Source: Cydia pomonella (Eukaryota > Arthropoda > Insecta > Lepidoptera > Tortricidae). Taken from it: a stretch of DNA of 64,000 nucleotides. Below are positions 45,823-56,630 of this stretch, piece after piece. The stretch's first letter is position 1, and each line of letters begins with the position of its first letter. A model generated the notes under the pieces. The model did no database searches, was not told where the DNA came from, and saw nothing but the letters and a program-made list of their open reading frames with translations. A program made the translations under genes and the position numbers. Where the stretch lies: contig NC_084703.1 in the NCBI RefSeq assembly GCF_033807575.1, positions 7,378,001 through 7,442,000 on the forward strand. Direction: 5' to 3'.

Positions 45823-47302
45823 ATGGAAAAGGAAGTCGAACTGTGGGCGGGAGCCGCTGGTTGGGAGAAAGTCTTTCGTCTACAAAAACGAGCAGTAAGA
45901 GCTATAGTGCGAATCCCCCAAACCGAAACTGCCAAGCCACACTTCAAGTCACTAGGCATCTTGACTCTGCCATCTCTTTTTTATTTTCAATATGGCAGTG
46001 ACCACACGGGAAGAAGTAGACGCAACGCCTAACTGTACCGTAGCCACACGCAGGTATGAGACCCGCAGCGCACGCGCTGGAAAGCTACCTTGCGTGCCAC
46101 ACCGACTCCCAAAGTCAGGAAAACTCACACACGTCATAGGTCGCAAGATCTATAACCACTAGACATGTGTAAGTAATGCGCGTAACATCACAAATGAGAT
46201 ATCACTCAAACGCGTAATGTTGCATTACGCATCACTCCGAGAAACCAAGCATTACTTCAAACATCACTCGAGCATATGACTGGCCGAAGCGCGCGTAAAC
46301 TCGTAAAGCATCAATATAGATTGACGCGCCGGTAGTCGGTACGAAAGGTCCGTTCAAGTACAATCCGCGTAATGTATAATGAGCAATGAGACGTGATGGT
46401 GTGATGTGTGATGTTTGTTTGCCATGCTATCATTACTTTGCTATCCCGCTCGCATCCGCACTCACTGCTCGCTCGCTCTCATTCCGCAATGCTTTCGGAA
46501 CACTTCGGATCGGTCCGCTCGGCCGGTCGGTAGCAGTCTCATTTGAGTTATTGCAAATTTCATTAAATTGATACGATAACGGATTTTTGCACCTGCAATC
46601 GATTTAAAACTGTAATGCGTTACCATAGAGCTTACAATGTTTTTAGTATTTTACCTATAAGGATGCGGCTAAATGATAATTCGCTTGCGAGTTTGAATTT
46701 GACGAACAAAAACGTATTTACTGTTTATTATTGTTGTGAAATGTTTGGTTTGGTTGACTTTCGCGGCAAACTAAATTAAGCACGAGTGAAGTTACTTATT
46801 TATCTTTAATTTAATAGTGAGCTAGTGTTTACAGTACATTCTCGTATCAGTATCATATCATAATTTTATTGATATACCCAAATAAAAATACTACTACGTG
46901 ACTCTCGATGGCGTTATCTCATTAATTAACAGATATTTTCTTTTATTTTTTATCTATGATGCATATTTTACGACTATAAAAATAAAAACATTAACAAAAA
47001 CGATCTATCACATGGCGGTGACAAAACGCAATGCGTAATAGATCGACGCGCCGATATGATACGCCCTAGAGTCCTAACACTAGTACTGTGATGACTGTGA
47101 TGAGTGTGATGTTGCCATCACGCGCGCGCCCGCGCGCTGTATTCGTTCGGGTAAATGTTTCGTTTCGAGTGATAAGTGATGTGATATCTCAGTGTAACAT
47201 TACGTTTTCGAAAAAGTGATGTGATATAGCATTACTTTTTGAAGCACTGTTTCGCGCATGTCTAATAACCACCTCCCGGGTGATATCATATCGCTATCGC
47301 TA
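45823..47302 (+). pseudogene. LINE ORF2 C-terminal fragment, split by a hAT-like element
   Basis: WAGAAGWEKVFRLQKRAVRA and FKSLGILTLPSLF are the thumb/C-terminal blocks of CR1/Jockey-type ORF2. A frameshift near 45980 moves the reading to VTTREEVDATPN and GKLTHVIGRKIYNH. The frame is then cut at 46159 by the insertion and resumes after it as LPGDIISLSLKY and a stop. Removing one 8-bp copy and the insert restores continuous coding across the junction. Confidence 0.7.
46152..47272. mobile_element. Non-autonomous hAT-like element with 8-bp target-site duplication
   Basis: ATAACCAC occurs at 46152-46159 and 47265-47272. Ends are TAGACATGTG and, inverted, TAGACATGCG. Subterminal GTAATG and ATCAC motifs repeat near both ends (for example GTAATGCG, ACATCACA, TGATGTGATA). 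At 1105 bp with no ORF, it must depend on a transposase elsewhere. The 8-bp duplication supports hAT; the terminal bases are not the usual CAGNG. Confidence 0.75.
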
Positions 47303-47632
47303 AAATATTGACATGTAATTATTATTACTAATAAAATAAATATGAATATGAATTTTCATAACTCTATATTTTTGGACCACCCTATTATCGAACATACCCA
47401 AATTGCTGTTAAATACTCTATTGCACGCGTGACAATAAAGTTGACCAGCTGCGTGCGTGTGGAGTATGATTATCTCTTACTATGCACAAATGAGAAAAGA
47501 TCCTGGCCTAACTATACATTCCAAATTTCTAACTTTTTCTACATAAATATGACTTATTGTCACCCTAATTAGAACGAGATGCGGGGCTCTGGTTTGACTT
47601 CTCATATGGACACACTTTTTGGCCAGTGTACT

Positions 47633-48324
47633 CTATCCACTTTATTATGTACGTCCGTGGACAGGAGAGGAACATTTGAGGCAATAGACAAAGTAGATTA
47701 ATAAAATGAAATCAAAATATTCATTCTGCTATTGTAAGTTTATAATATAAATGAAAATAAAAATAAATATTAATTTTATTTTCATTATACGATATTTCTA
47801 TTTTGAGGCCTCAGGGTGTTTTGTTTTATACGCCATCTATCGATATTAATCTTATTCATCATCCTGCACGAAAGGGTGATCGTTTGCAAGAAATGCCACA
47901 GATGGCTGTGCTTTATCCGGGGCGTAAGCTTCTGCAATAAGGGAGGCTTATAATATTACTACGCTGTAAGGGTAGAGGGCGCTACTGACATTATTATAAA
48001 AAAGAAAAAAGTTTCTAAATGCTAAGCAATGATAATTTGAAATAGAGATGGATTTACCTGATCTATTGCCATCTTTCGACAGATGATTAAAACTTTTAGA
48101 ACGCCATTTGACTTTGATCCTTATTTTTTCATAGATATGATTGCATTATGATTGTGTTAAATTTGTTAAATATCAAAAACGTGTTGCATAGGTCAAAGGT
48201 ATGGCGGCATTTTTTCGAGCGATGTTATGCTACCATGTTACCATTTTCCATATAAAAAATACGTAAGTACAAGTAGATCGCTACGTACACAGCTCATCCT
48301 CAACAGATTTGGATGGATGCTAGC
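47633..48324. other. No gene; probable old dispersed repeat
   Basis: CGCCATCTATCGATATTAAT at about 47832 and AGGGCGCTACTGACATTA near 47975 resemble the two sides of a common moth repeat. No ORF or splice-flanked exon was seen. Confidence 0.35.
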
Positions 48325-48988
48325 AAATCTAGGGGAAAACGTCAGTTCACTACATCTTATAAAAATAATCCAAACAAAACTTAAAACTACCTACTGAACG
48401 GATTTTCATAAGACTTTCATCTACCTGTCAATAGAGTGATTCTTGAGGGAGGTTTAGGTAGATAACTTGTTAAGGTTTTGTGCAAATTGATTGAAATATG
48501 ACGATGTTGACGGAAACAATCACGCTGGCTAGGCTGCCTAATCGTTTGAGCCCTAATAAGACCATGTATGTAAGTATGGTGAGGTGGGGTTGTCTCTCTT
48601 TCAGGGCTCTACAGAAAAAAAGGCCGCGATGGTTAATGTCTATCTTTTAAGGATAACTTACTATGCCCATTCTTAACTTCTAGATAAAGATCACCTAATA
48701 TGTTGTATTTGAAAAGCTATTTACACGGATACAGTATTAATAATTATCAAATTAAATACGTTAGTTACGTTACGAGTAAGTATATGAAGCATTTCATACC
48801 GATTACAATGGTCCCTTACACCATACAATTTAAATTTCAGGAGTAAACGTAAATCAAAGTTCAATTTCGAACCATATAACTTGTACGAAATGTTAAAGAC
48901 GTCATCCTTGGTTAGTTCCAATTTCCACCACCGCATGCGCTGCGATCGCTTTACTTACCCCCACCATGCACTTCGCACATAGCCAATA
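48325..48988 (-). repeat. 0.65-0.8 kb dispersed repeat, copy B
   Basis: Inverted relative to copies A and C, with all blocks collinear: AAATCTAGGGGAAAACGTC at the low end, GCGCTGCGATCGCTTTACTT and CCCCCACCATGCACTTCGCA at the high end. Confidence 0.75.
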
Positions 48989-49269
48989 CCTACTTTGTAT
49001 GACGGTGACATACTTATCTTATTTGACATGACAGATAACATAAATTATAAAAAAAAATGACGAAGCCTGTTGCGGATATCATAATTGGATTGGACCATTG
49101 GTATGTTTGGGACGAGTTGCTGATTTTTATTTGTGGCCACCTGATGAAGCCTGCACTGCGGATTTCTTACATAAATAAACTAGTTTTTTTTTATGCTGTG
49201 GTTTTGGTTACAGTTAAAATTAATTGTTTGCTGGGGACATTTACTTATAGGTATCAACTTATATATTAC

Positions 49270-50140
49270 TTCGTAAACCTTACGGGCACCACGAAGTTCG
49301 TTGGTGCGCAAATCACGTTTGTGCACATGACAACATGTTTGTTTGTGCTTTAGTAGTACTGCTGGCGCTGGCTGCTTAGCGCGACCGATTTGTCAGTGTT
49401 GCGTAGCGTGCACCAATCAAACGAAGGTATGCAGAACGAAAGAGAGTTAATGAGGACATTACTCATGACTGACTTATACTTGCATTTTAGAGATATAATA
49501 AAACAAAAAATACCGGCCTTAAGAATGTCGCGCCATGCTCAGTGTTTGGGCTCCTTAGTTACGCGTCCGTCACAATATAGTATGCCTTTAACCCGTAATT
49601 GGTGGGTAAAAACCATGTACCTTTTTAAGAAGCAAATATATATATATATACAATATAGTTAGACCAAGCTAAGTTGCAAGCGATTTTGATAGCAGAGACT
49701 GTGCAAGCGTTATTTACAAAGTCATAATTTCACAGACGTTTGACGTTTAAAATAACACTTGCACAATCTGTTCTATCAAAATCGCTGCCACTTAGCTTGG
49801 TCGATCTACCTTCGGTACGCTACAAGTCGTTTCTGTGAGAGCCACTGAGAGCTGAATTGCGACTACCTTGCGGCGGACAAAGTATGGCCGACCTGGCCAT
49901 GTTGCGGTGACACGCGCCACGTCTCCGTCAGATATCTAATACCTTCTATGATCTGAGGTAATTGCTGTGTTATGGACCATATTAGCATTCCCATACTTAC
50001 GCAAGTAAATGACTAGCTACTGGCAGATCGCCTTGCAAAAACTTGAAATAGTTTCTTCCTATTGACTTATATGTAAGTATAAGTATTACTTCGTAAAGAC
50101 GGGCCTTACGGGCACTACGAAGGGGGCCAGTTCGTTGGTG
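49270..50140. repeat. Direct repeat of a TTACGGGCAC.ACGAAG block
   Basis: TTCGTAAACCTTACGGGCAC, CACGAAGTTCGTTGGTGCGC near 49270-49310 recurs near 50091-50145 as TTCGTAAAGACGGGCCTTAC, ACTACGAAGG, CAGTTCGTTGGTGCGC. The two copies flank the MITE at 49661-49803. Confidence 0.6.
49661..49803. repeat. Foldback MITE with AGACCAAGCTAAG ends
   Basis: AGACCAAGCTAAGTTGCAAG and GATTTTGATAGCAGA pair with their inverses TCTATCAAAATCGCTGCCAC and TTAGCTTGGTC. The arms are about 60 bases with a short loop, and the element is non-coding. I recall this end sequence from other moth genomes. Confidence 0.75.
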
Positions 50141-50742
50141 CGCATGTTCGCTCGGCATTATATGAACGGGCCTATCTTTACTTTTGAAATCATTGTTTCT
50201 TCCATTCAAACTAGACTGACCGTTGAATCCCGTCCGCAAAACAATTTTTAATTGATGATTTGACCGGCTTTCCTCTACATAGTGAGAGTTTTCTCGTTGA
50301 CAGCTATATATATTGTGAGGGTTGACGTCCCCAGCCCCTTTGTTGCTCCAGAAAACATCATTAATAAAAGATTGGATTTTCTCTACTTATTTTCGGCAAT
50401 ATTCTGAAAATTTTAAGTACATAAATTATTGACAAAAGAACGCTTATGTCATCTGAATTAACTATACGACACGCGATTCCATGTGAATGGAAATGGCATT
50501 AACAATGTTAAAAAATCAAACAATCACGAAAAACTTAAATTGCCCATAATTTGAGAACCGTTCCACTTTTACTGGGCTCATGCATGCTGGTCCGATGCCT
50601 TGGGGTAACCTGCCTCCGGTGTCACTGTGACGTGCCATGTCCGGGACACCCTTCGAGCAACGCCGGGAAGGGAGGCGGCATTCGTACTATTTCCCCTCTG
50701 CCGAAGCATAGGTACAACCTAAACCTGGGCTATAACCGCAAA

Positions 50743-50845
50743 AGTTCGTCAATTGCGGGCATTTTTCTCTGTCACTCTAATTACGTCTTAGTGAGAGTAA
50801 ACGAGAAAGATCCCCGTAATTTGCGTATTTCGTTTTTCGCGGTAG
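50743..50845. repeat. Foldback with CAATTGCGGGCATTTTTCTC arm
   Basis: CAATTGCGGGCATTTTTCTC TGTCACTCTAATTACG is an imperfect inverse of the segment GTGAGAGTAAACGAGAAAGA TCCCCGTAATTTGCG. The 108-codon frame that covers it crosses both arms and is not supported as a gene. Confidence 0.6.
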
Positions 50846-51353
50846 GTCCCCTGTACCTATGGCGGTGCATGTTGTGACTCGTCCATACACAAAAAAAAAA
50901 TATTTATTTAGTGAGAAGTGCGACTGTGTGCACGTTTCCCCCCGCAAAAAATGGTAGAACGATTTGTACGGTGAGATATCGCTTGGACTCCTCCCTTCCG
51001 ACGTGTCGTAAGCCGGTGTTTCTCAAAGGGGACATATATAATAGTTAAGTAGGTACTACTAACTAACATTAGGCGCATAAGCACTAATAATTTGTAAGAG
51101 TCCATAGTTACTCTTTAAAAAATTAAAAACATTCATTAATTTCATCATGAGTATGTATGTCAGTAGAATCTATTAGGTAGGTACAATATTACTTGTAACA
51201 AATTATGCTACTATTATTTATTTGTTATCCCCAGGCTGACGGAATCGAATAGCAACAAGAAAAGTTTGATCCAAGTAAATAGCAGCCTATCCATATTTTA
51301 GTTTACCATTTGACGTGTATGTAGTTATAAACATATTTTTTAACCAACTAAGA

Positions 51354-51555
51354 CCTGTGCCCCTAGTGTAAATTTAGTCGATAGCGAAACGTGACGTACG
51401 CGTTTGCGTTAAGTCTCATTTTGTATGGGTTTTTGAACAGCGCGCCAAGCGGGACGTTTTGGAAAGTAAAAAATCTCATACAAAATGACACATAACGCAA
51501 ACGCGTACTATACGTAACGTTTCGCTGTCGAAAATATTTACACTAGGGGTGCTGG
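51354..51555. mobile_element. CCCCTAGTG foldback MITE, copy 3
   Basis: Ends GCCCCTAGTGTAAATTTAGT and the inverse of TTTACACTAGGGGTGC. It shares the GCGCCAAGCGGGACGTTTTG centre with copies 1 and 2. The right arm is more diverged, suggesting an older insertion. Confidence 0.85.
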
Positions 51556-52400
51556 TATTAACGTTTTTATTGCTACATACCATACAGCTGTAACTATCAA
51601 TCTGTCATGTTTTGGCAATAAAGTGATTTAAATTGAAAATCAAAGTAGAGAAAGAAAATAGTAGATAGTACTTATGACAGTGGCATAGAACGAATTTTCC
51701 CGAGTCGTACCAAGCTAACTCTGCATGGCATTTGTAATCACAAAGTATGGGAATGTCATAATTCATGTAAAATTTCTATAAAATACACCCTCACACTTTG
51801 TTGTAAGTATCAAAGTCGGCGCAGAGTTAGGTTGAGGCGGATCCTAAATACTTAGGTTTCCATACAATTAACATTTAGTCGTTATAGAAAGATCGAAAGC
51901 AAGCATTGACTTTTCTTTTCCTAAAATTGAACATTATATCAGCTGAGTCAGTCTCTTCCCGAATAACCGGTTTATCCTAGGTTTTACCAAAGCCTTTGGG
52001 CAAACCCCGTAATCAATTCCAATTTAACCCTTCAGCCGAAGTATATTTAGTCAAATCTAGAAGTTCCTAACTTGTCAGTCAAACGTCGAATGTAAAATAA
52101 TGTCTTTCGGGTTTTGCCTAGACGGTCGGTTAAACTTCGATCTGTAATCTGAAAATCCACCCGATTGTAAAGTGCCTGTGTAAAGTTTTGACGGTAGTCA
52201 CAGTAAACCAATAGATAGGCAGGATAGATTCGTTAAGTAAAAAAAACCTATTTCTGTAGCGGGGCTCCGTCAAATCGGGGAACAAGATTATAATTACGAC
52301 AATATAAAAACAATAAACATTAAATACATTTATATGTATCCTGCCAATCCTAACTTATGGCGGTCAAATATAGTCGTTAACTGAGGTTTTAAAGTCCAAA
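51556..52400. other. Presumed intron, no feature recognised
   Basis: AT-rich; CAATTCCAATTTAACCCTTC and similar text near 52015-52150 suggest old repeats, but nothing is classifiable. Confidence 0.35.
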
Positions 52401-52676
52401 TTGAAGGTTTGTCAGCGAGCGATGGAGCGCATCAGTATACTAGGTGTTCGCAGAACTGATCGAATCAGAAACACGGAACTGCGCTCCAGAACTAACGGTG
52501 GGCCAAAATGGTTACCGAGGGGGACCCACGGAACACCATGTATGGTGCAGGCCAGGGTACAAGCAGACCGAAAAAGAGATGGCGGGACGACTTGGACGCA
52601 TTTTACGGACAGTTGAGTGGAAGAAACAAGAGGTCTTTGCCCAGCGGTGGGACACTAAATTAGGCTAATAAATTTT
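52401..52676 (+). pseudogene. RTE-type LINE C-terminal remnant with internal deletion
   Basis: KVCQRAMERISILGVRRTDR and IRNTELRSRTN match the QRAMER.MLGV...D.IRN block typical of RTE-like ORF2 in insects. The sequence then skips to RKRDGG.TTW and the end block GGTCTTTGCCCAGCGGTGGG. Parts lie in different frames. It is 5'-truncated and dead. Confidence 0.6.
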
Positions 52677-53221
52677 TAAAAAGTCGATTTAATTTTACCT
52701 ACCTAATCTAAAAAACACATTCTAATACCTACTTGAAGTTTAACCGAACAAATTAGTTTCTCCTCTAGGTTTGACGAAAATGATTTAGTCAATGGCCGGA
52801 TAACGTCATTTATTTGGGCTTTGACTTAGACACTTAGTCAAACCTGAGGATTGACTAGTCAAACCTAGGAGCGCCGGAGCTTCGATGTTTGATTATAACA
52901 GGTAGACGAAATAGCATACATTTTTAAAACTCATTAATGTATATTCAGCGTATTATCGCGAGCAGTCTTTGATTTTAGATCCGTATGAATAAATTTGCCA
53001 TCTATTCACGTAGCGGCCAAATCAATCTATTCATTAGGACACAATTTTTATTAATCGTCGAGATAGTCTTTAATAATAACTGAACCTAAAATTAGTGTTT
53101 CACGCTTAGCAATTATGGGTCCAGCCGAATTTATAAATATGTATACATTTCTTCGCCTTAATCCATTGCAATAAGATGTCCTACACTCGTTGTTATACCA
53201 TATATCATCGTGTGACAGGGA

Positions 53222-53545
53222 CAATATGATCCCACCAGAAACATTTTTATGTAAAATGTTGCCAAGACGAGACCATATGGCTCGCACTATCAAAAAGTTA
53301 TCAGACCTCGTGTAGAGAGCCAAGCTTGTGACTCTACACGCCCTAACTCTAAAAACCCTGTTCACAAACTTTACAAACGGCCAAGCTACATATTTTGACT
53401 AAGGTGTAGTTTGACTAAGTTAGAAGCTTGACTCTACACGAGATCTGATAACTTTTTATCTATGGTTATATATCTAGGTTTTGTCTTGGGAATATTTTAC
53501 ATGAAAATGTTTTTGGTGGGATTTCACTTCTTTTCAGGGGTCGGA
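53222..53545. repeat. Long foldback element, arms over 100 bases
   Basis: The left arm (ACATTTTTATGTAAAATGTT; AAAAAGTTATCAGACCTCGT; GTAGAG) and right arm (CTCTACACGAGATCTGATAA; CTTTTT; ATTTTACATGAAAATGTTTT; TGGTGGGAT) are inverted copies around a loop near 53320-53420. The 104-codon minus frame over it is incidental. Confidence 0.7.
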
Positions 53546-54073
53546 TACCGCGATATTTCCTTAATGATTTCGGTTAATCGTGACGTTTTTTTTGTTCTTA
53601 TTTATAGATTGAGGCTAATAACACCAATTTTAAAATAAAAATGAAAAAATGTTAAGTATTGAAGAAACGTACCTACTAGTTTCCCTAAAATTTTAAATAC
53701 CGGTACGTACGTACGACCACTGCTTCCTTTTGTAAGTTTTTTCATTTCTCCTTCTTTTTGGGTGTATTTTTTGCACATCAGATCTTTGTATCTCATCAAT
53801 TATTTTTTCTAGTATGAAATTCAATTTGTATGGGAAAACCCAAAAGTGTCAATAATAATTATCATTATTAGCAGATTGTACACCTAAAATGCGTCGACTA
53901 AAGTCGCAAACCTCGTAACATCTCCTCCACAGGAGGTTTTCAACTTTAGGTCAATGATTTATTATAACTCAAGATATATATTTCGTATGCGCCTGTCAAA
54001 AATTTGCCATTTATTTAGCAACCATGTTATCTACCTTTTAATGTATCCCTCATTAGCCTGCGAAAATACTTAC

Positions 54074-54231
54074 AATCCATAGATGGGTACGACAGCACCC
54101 CCACTACAATTATCCCCACAAGCACCGTTCCCCCCACTAGTATAAAACGCCACACAGTTCGGTACATGTTCAACCTTTGCATCCCCAATGACCGGCAACG
54201 GCTCATCGACGACAAAACTCATATTGTCCAT
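54074..54231 (-). CDS. Candidate first coding exon (distal) of the unidentified host gene
   Basis: It starts at ATG 54231 in a favourable context (AAACAATGG) and reads MDNMSFVVDEPLPVIGDAKV, EHVPNCVAFYTSGGNGACGD, NCSGGAVVPIYG, with a two-base carry TT before donor GTAAGTAT. The phase fits exon 2 exactly, giving F-MPRSLL. Three cysteines and Gly-rich text follow an acidic start. There is no signal peptide. An overlapping frame encodes a hydrophobic segment (FILVGGTVLVGIIVVGV), but it would hit a stop soon after splicing into exon 2, so I chose the phase-consistent frame. Protein family unknown. Confidence 0.55.
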
Positions 54232-54272
54232 TGTTTAAAAAAAAAAACGAATTTGAAATCTAAATCCGACAG

Positions 54273-54306
54273 CAACCGGCGTCGAAGCTGTTCTGAAATG
54301 GACTGA
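54273..54306 (-). promoter_or_regulatory. Core promoter: initiator plus downstream promoter element
   Basis: On the minus strand, TCAGTC (54306-54301) is a match to the insect initiator with A at 54304 as +1. GGTTG (54277-54273) falls exactly at +28 to +32 and fits the DPE consensus RGWYV. There is no TATA box at -30. The start codon follows 73 bases downstream of +1. The spacing is the strongest element; each motif alone is weak. Confidence 0.5.
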
Positions 54307-55534
54307 GTTGAGAATAAAATCGAGGAGTGGTATTTTATTGTTATGCTTACATTGATTAGGGCAGTGAAGCGGAAAAATGCATTTGTTCATTTTAAACGGA
54401 ACGAGAATAGCCTTAATGCGAAAGTATGTACGTACGTAAACATTACGCACATATTTATATTTACCCATATACATACACTGATCGGGCACATGGTGTGTTT
54501 GAAGTTTTCTATCATACCTATAATAACAGGTATTTAAAGTATTGGAATTATAAATAAGTACGCATCCTTGTGGAAAAAAAGCTATGATAAAGCGTCACTT
54601 ATTTGTGTTTCTCTACAATTAGTTGTGGAACTTAGGTATATCCTATTCAGCAAATAATAAAAAAATGCCTACAACATCCTTAATTGTAATCCTTCCAGGC
54701 AAAGGACTTTTCTGTTTTCCAATCTGCTTCTTATGCTTTACCTTTCAATGTCTGTATACAATGTATAAATATCTTTCCTAGAATAAACGTGAAATAAACA
54801 AAGTCATTACAACAAAACAATGCTACACAATTAGTGGCACTAGGAGCTAGGCTGGAGAAAAGATTGTAAGTATTATAAATATTATAAAGATTGTAAGTAA
54901 AATAAGTACTTATACAGGATTTTCTTAAAAATGCGCGACAGTAGTAGGACAGTAGAGATATAAGTCAGAGATTACGATACGACAGATAGCTAATTTTGTC
55001 GTACAAACCATTGGGTCGATTTATACACAGCTTTCACAGATTTTCAAACAAATCTATCTATAGGTAAAGTACCTATAAGAAATTACTGATTTTGCAATTT
55101 TGTATTTGCAAATTTGGTGCTTCTTTTATTCGAAATAAAAAGTAGAGTGTTTAACTCGAGTGAGTTTAACAATCTAATATTAAACCGTTTGATACCTTTA
55201 ACAAGACTGCATCTTTCAACTTTTCGCTATTCCCGATACATATATGAGCCGTAAGATATGTTGAGCCGTATGCTACTTGTTGACGCTCCGAATCTCAATT
55301 CAATCCACTGTACCGTCAGCAAGTGGCTCGATTTCAGTCATGTTCGATTTTCGTATAATCGGAGAGATATACTGTGTGATGGGGTCGTGATCCGGAATGT
55401 CAAAAATGTATTTAAGATGTTCATACTAATGAAGAGGTCTCCCATGGGATAGATATGAAAATCGTAAAAAAATATACCCTTCACAACCCCAAAATCACCC
55501 TGTATATTAAAATAGGTTTAGCCGCCAGGTCTTC
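54307..55534. other. Upstream region of the candidate gene; no gene recognised
   Basis: AT-rich non-coding DNA. The 64-codon open frame at 55258-55452 shows no motif. Confidence 0.4.
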
Positions 55535-55744
55535 TTAACCCTTTGAACGCTGTACGTTATAAACAAAATCGTCACTGACACGCCAAGGTCCCGGGCGCAC
55601 GTGAGCTAATGTAAACCTTACTTGAAAGCGTGAAGGTTACTTTGACAGAGTACGTCAAAACACCTATGTAGTTGTCCCTGGCGCTGTGGGCACTGTGGGG
55701 GTAGTGAGGACGACTTTAGGTATTCTTGGCGTTCACAAGGTTAA
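55535..55744. mobile_element. piggyBac-type MITE with TTAA borders
   Basis: It begins TTAACCCTTTGAACGC and ends with the inverse GCGTTCACAAGGTTAA. TTAA stands at each border and the element starts with CCC, as piggyBac ends do. It is about 200 bp, GC-richer than its surroundings, with no ORF. Confidence 0.65.
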
Positions 55745-56148
55745 ATTTCATAGTTAGACAAGTATTTGGCTACACAAAGCTGTACTTAAGCTAGAGCTAG
55801 CTGTAGATGTAAAACCTTTAAAATTAAATTGTCTTCAAAATGTTAAATAAATCAATTATTCTTTTAGGTACGCTATATACTTCGCCTGGCTTGATAATAT
55901 TAAACCAATTTTCGTTAATTATCCGTAATCCCGCACTTATTTTACAAGTATATTTTAATTATTCATAAATGAAATGCTAGACAATTTTATTTGCTTCCCC
56001 TTCAAAACTTTCTAGTCACGGGTAAGTTACAAATTAACATTCTCAAAAACCACTTTAGAAAAAGAGGAATCCATTGTTTTGTTGTAATATTTAAAATACT
56101 AAAGTGCCTTGCATCATGATGCAAGGAGCATTATATCGGAGGATCATT

Positions 56149-56630
56149 ATACACCGTGTTTTTATTGAATTGCGTTAACTCCGGGGTTTCGGTAAGTACG
56201 TTTAAGGAAACTAAATGGCATAGTTAATTTTCAAAAAAAAATTTTTTTTTTGTTTTTTTTTTACTATTTTTATTTTTATAAAAAGTAACTAAATGTTGCA
56301 TATAGCGTTGTTGTAACACGGGCATTACATTTAACTCAACCAAACAATTGAAAACTGTGACATATCAATGTCATTTCTAACATCGATCGTCCGAGATAGT
56401 ACGTACGTTTAGTAGCAAATGTATGAACTCGCACTAAACACTAACTAATAAGTAAACAGGTCCTAAAGCAAGTGTACACGCTCGTAAGGGCCTTATAATA
56501 TAAAAATTTATGATTGATTATCTCCGAAATGGAGTTAGTTAGAATATCGGTATCTTTGAGAAAGTTACTTAATTTAAGCTCAGGAATGCACCCTCGAAAT
56601 TAACGCAAATCAAAAAAAAACACGGTGTAT
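56149..56630. mobile_element. TIR element with ACACCGTGTTTTT ends
   Basis: TACACCGTGTTTTTATTGAA, TTGCGTTAA on the left is inverted on the right as TTAACGCAAATC, AAAAAAAAACACGGTGTA. A TA/AT dinucleotide borders each end. It has a 480-bp non-coding interior with long A/T runs, and so is non-autonomous. I recall the ends from other lepidopteran loci but cannot place the superfamily. Confidence 0.7.

Larger units (their letters stand above)
45229..47632. mobile_element. Tc1/mariner-like relic with ~60-bp inverted ends, carrying nested elements
   Basis: The left end (45229-45287, containing CAAAACCAGAGCCCTGTATC) and right end (47572-47632, inverse containing CAAACCAGAGCCCCGCATCT) align over about 60 bases. 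TA lies at both borders, and the right end starts CACTGGCCAAAAAGTGTG when inverted. No transposase remains. The interior contains the LINE fragment and hAT element below. Confidence 0.5.

Noticed and set aside
49057..49353. 98-codon frame beginning with ADIIIGLDHWY, recalling the BEL protease region
   Set aside because: The similarity is limited to about ten residues; the rest is not protease-like, so it was not annotated as a BEL fragment.
50551..50877. 108-codon plus-strand frame as a gene
   Set aside because: It runs across both arms of a foldback repeat and shows no domain or splice context.
54027..54215. Hydrophobic minus-strand frame (FILVGGTVLVGIIVVGV) as a membrane protein exon
   Set aside because: Spliced at the good donor into exon 2 it would terminate within a few codons, whereas the overlapping frame from ATG 54231 stays open in phase.
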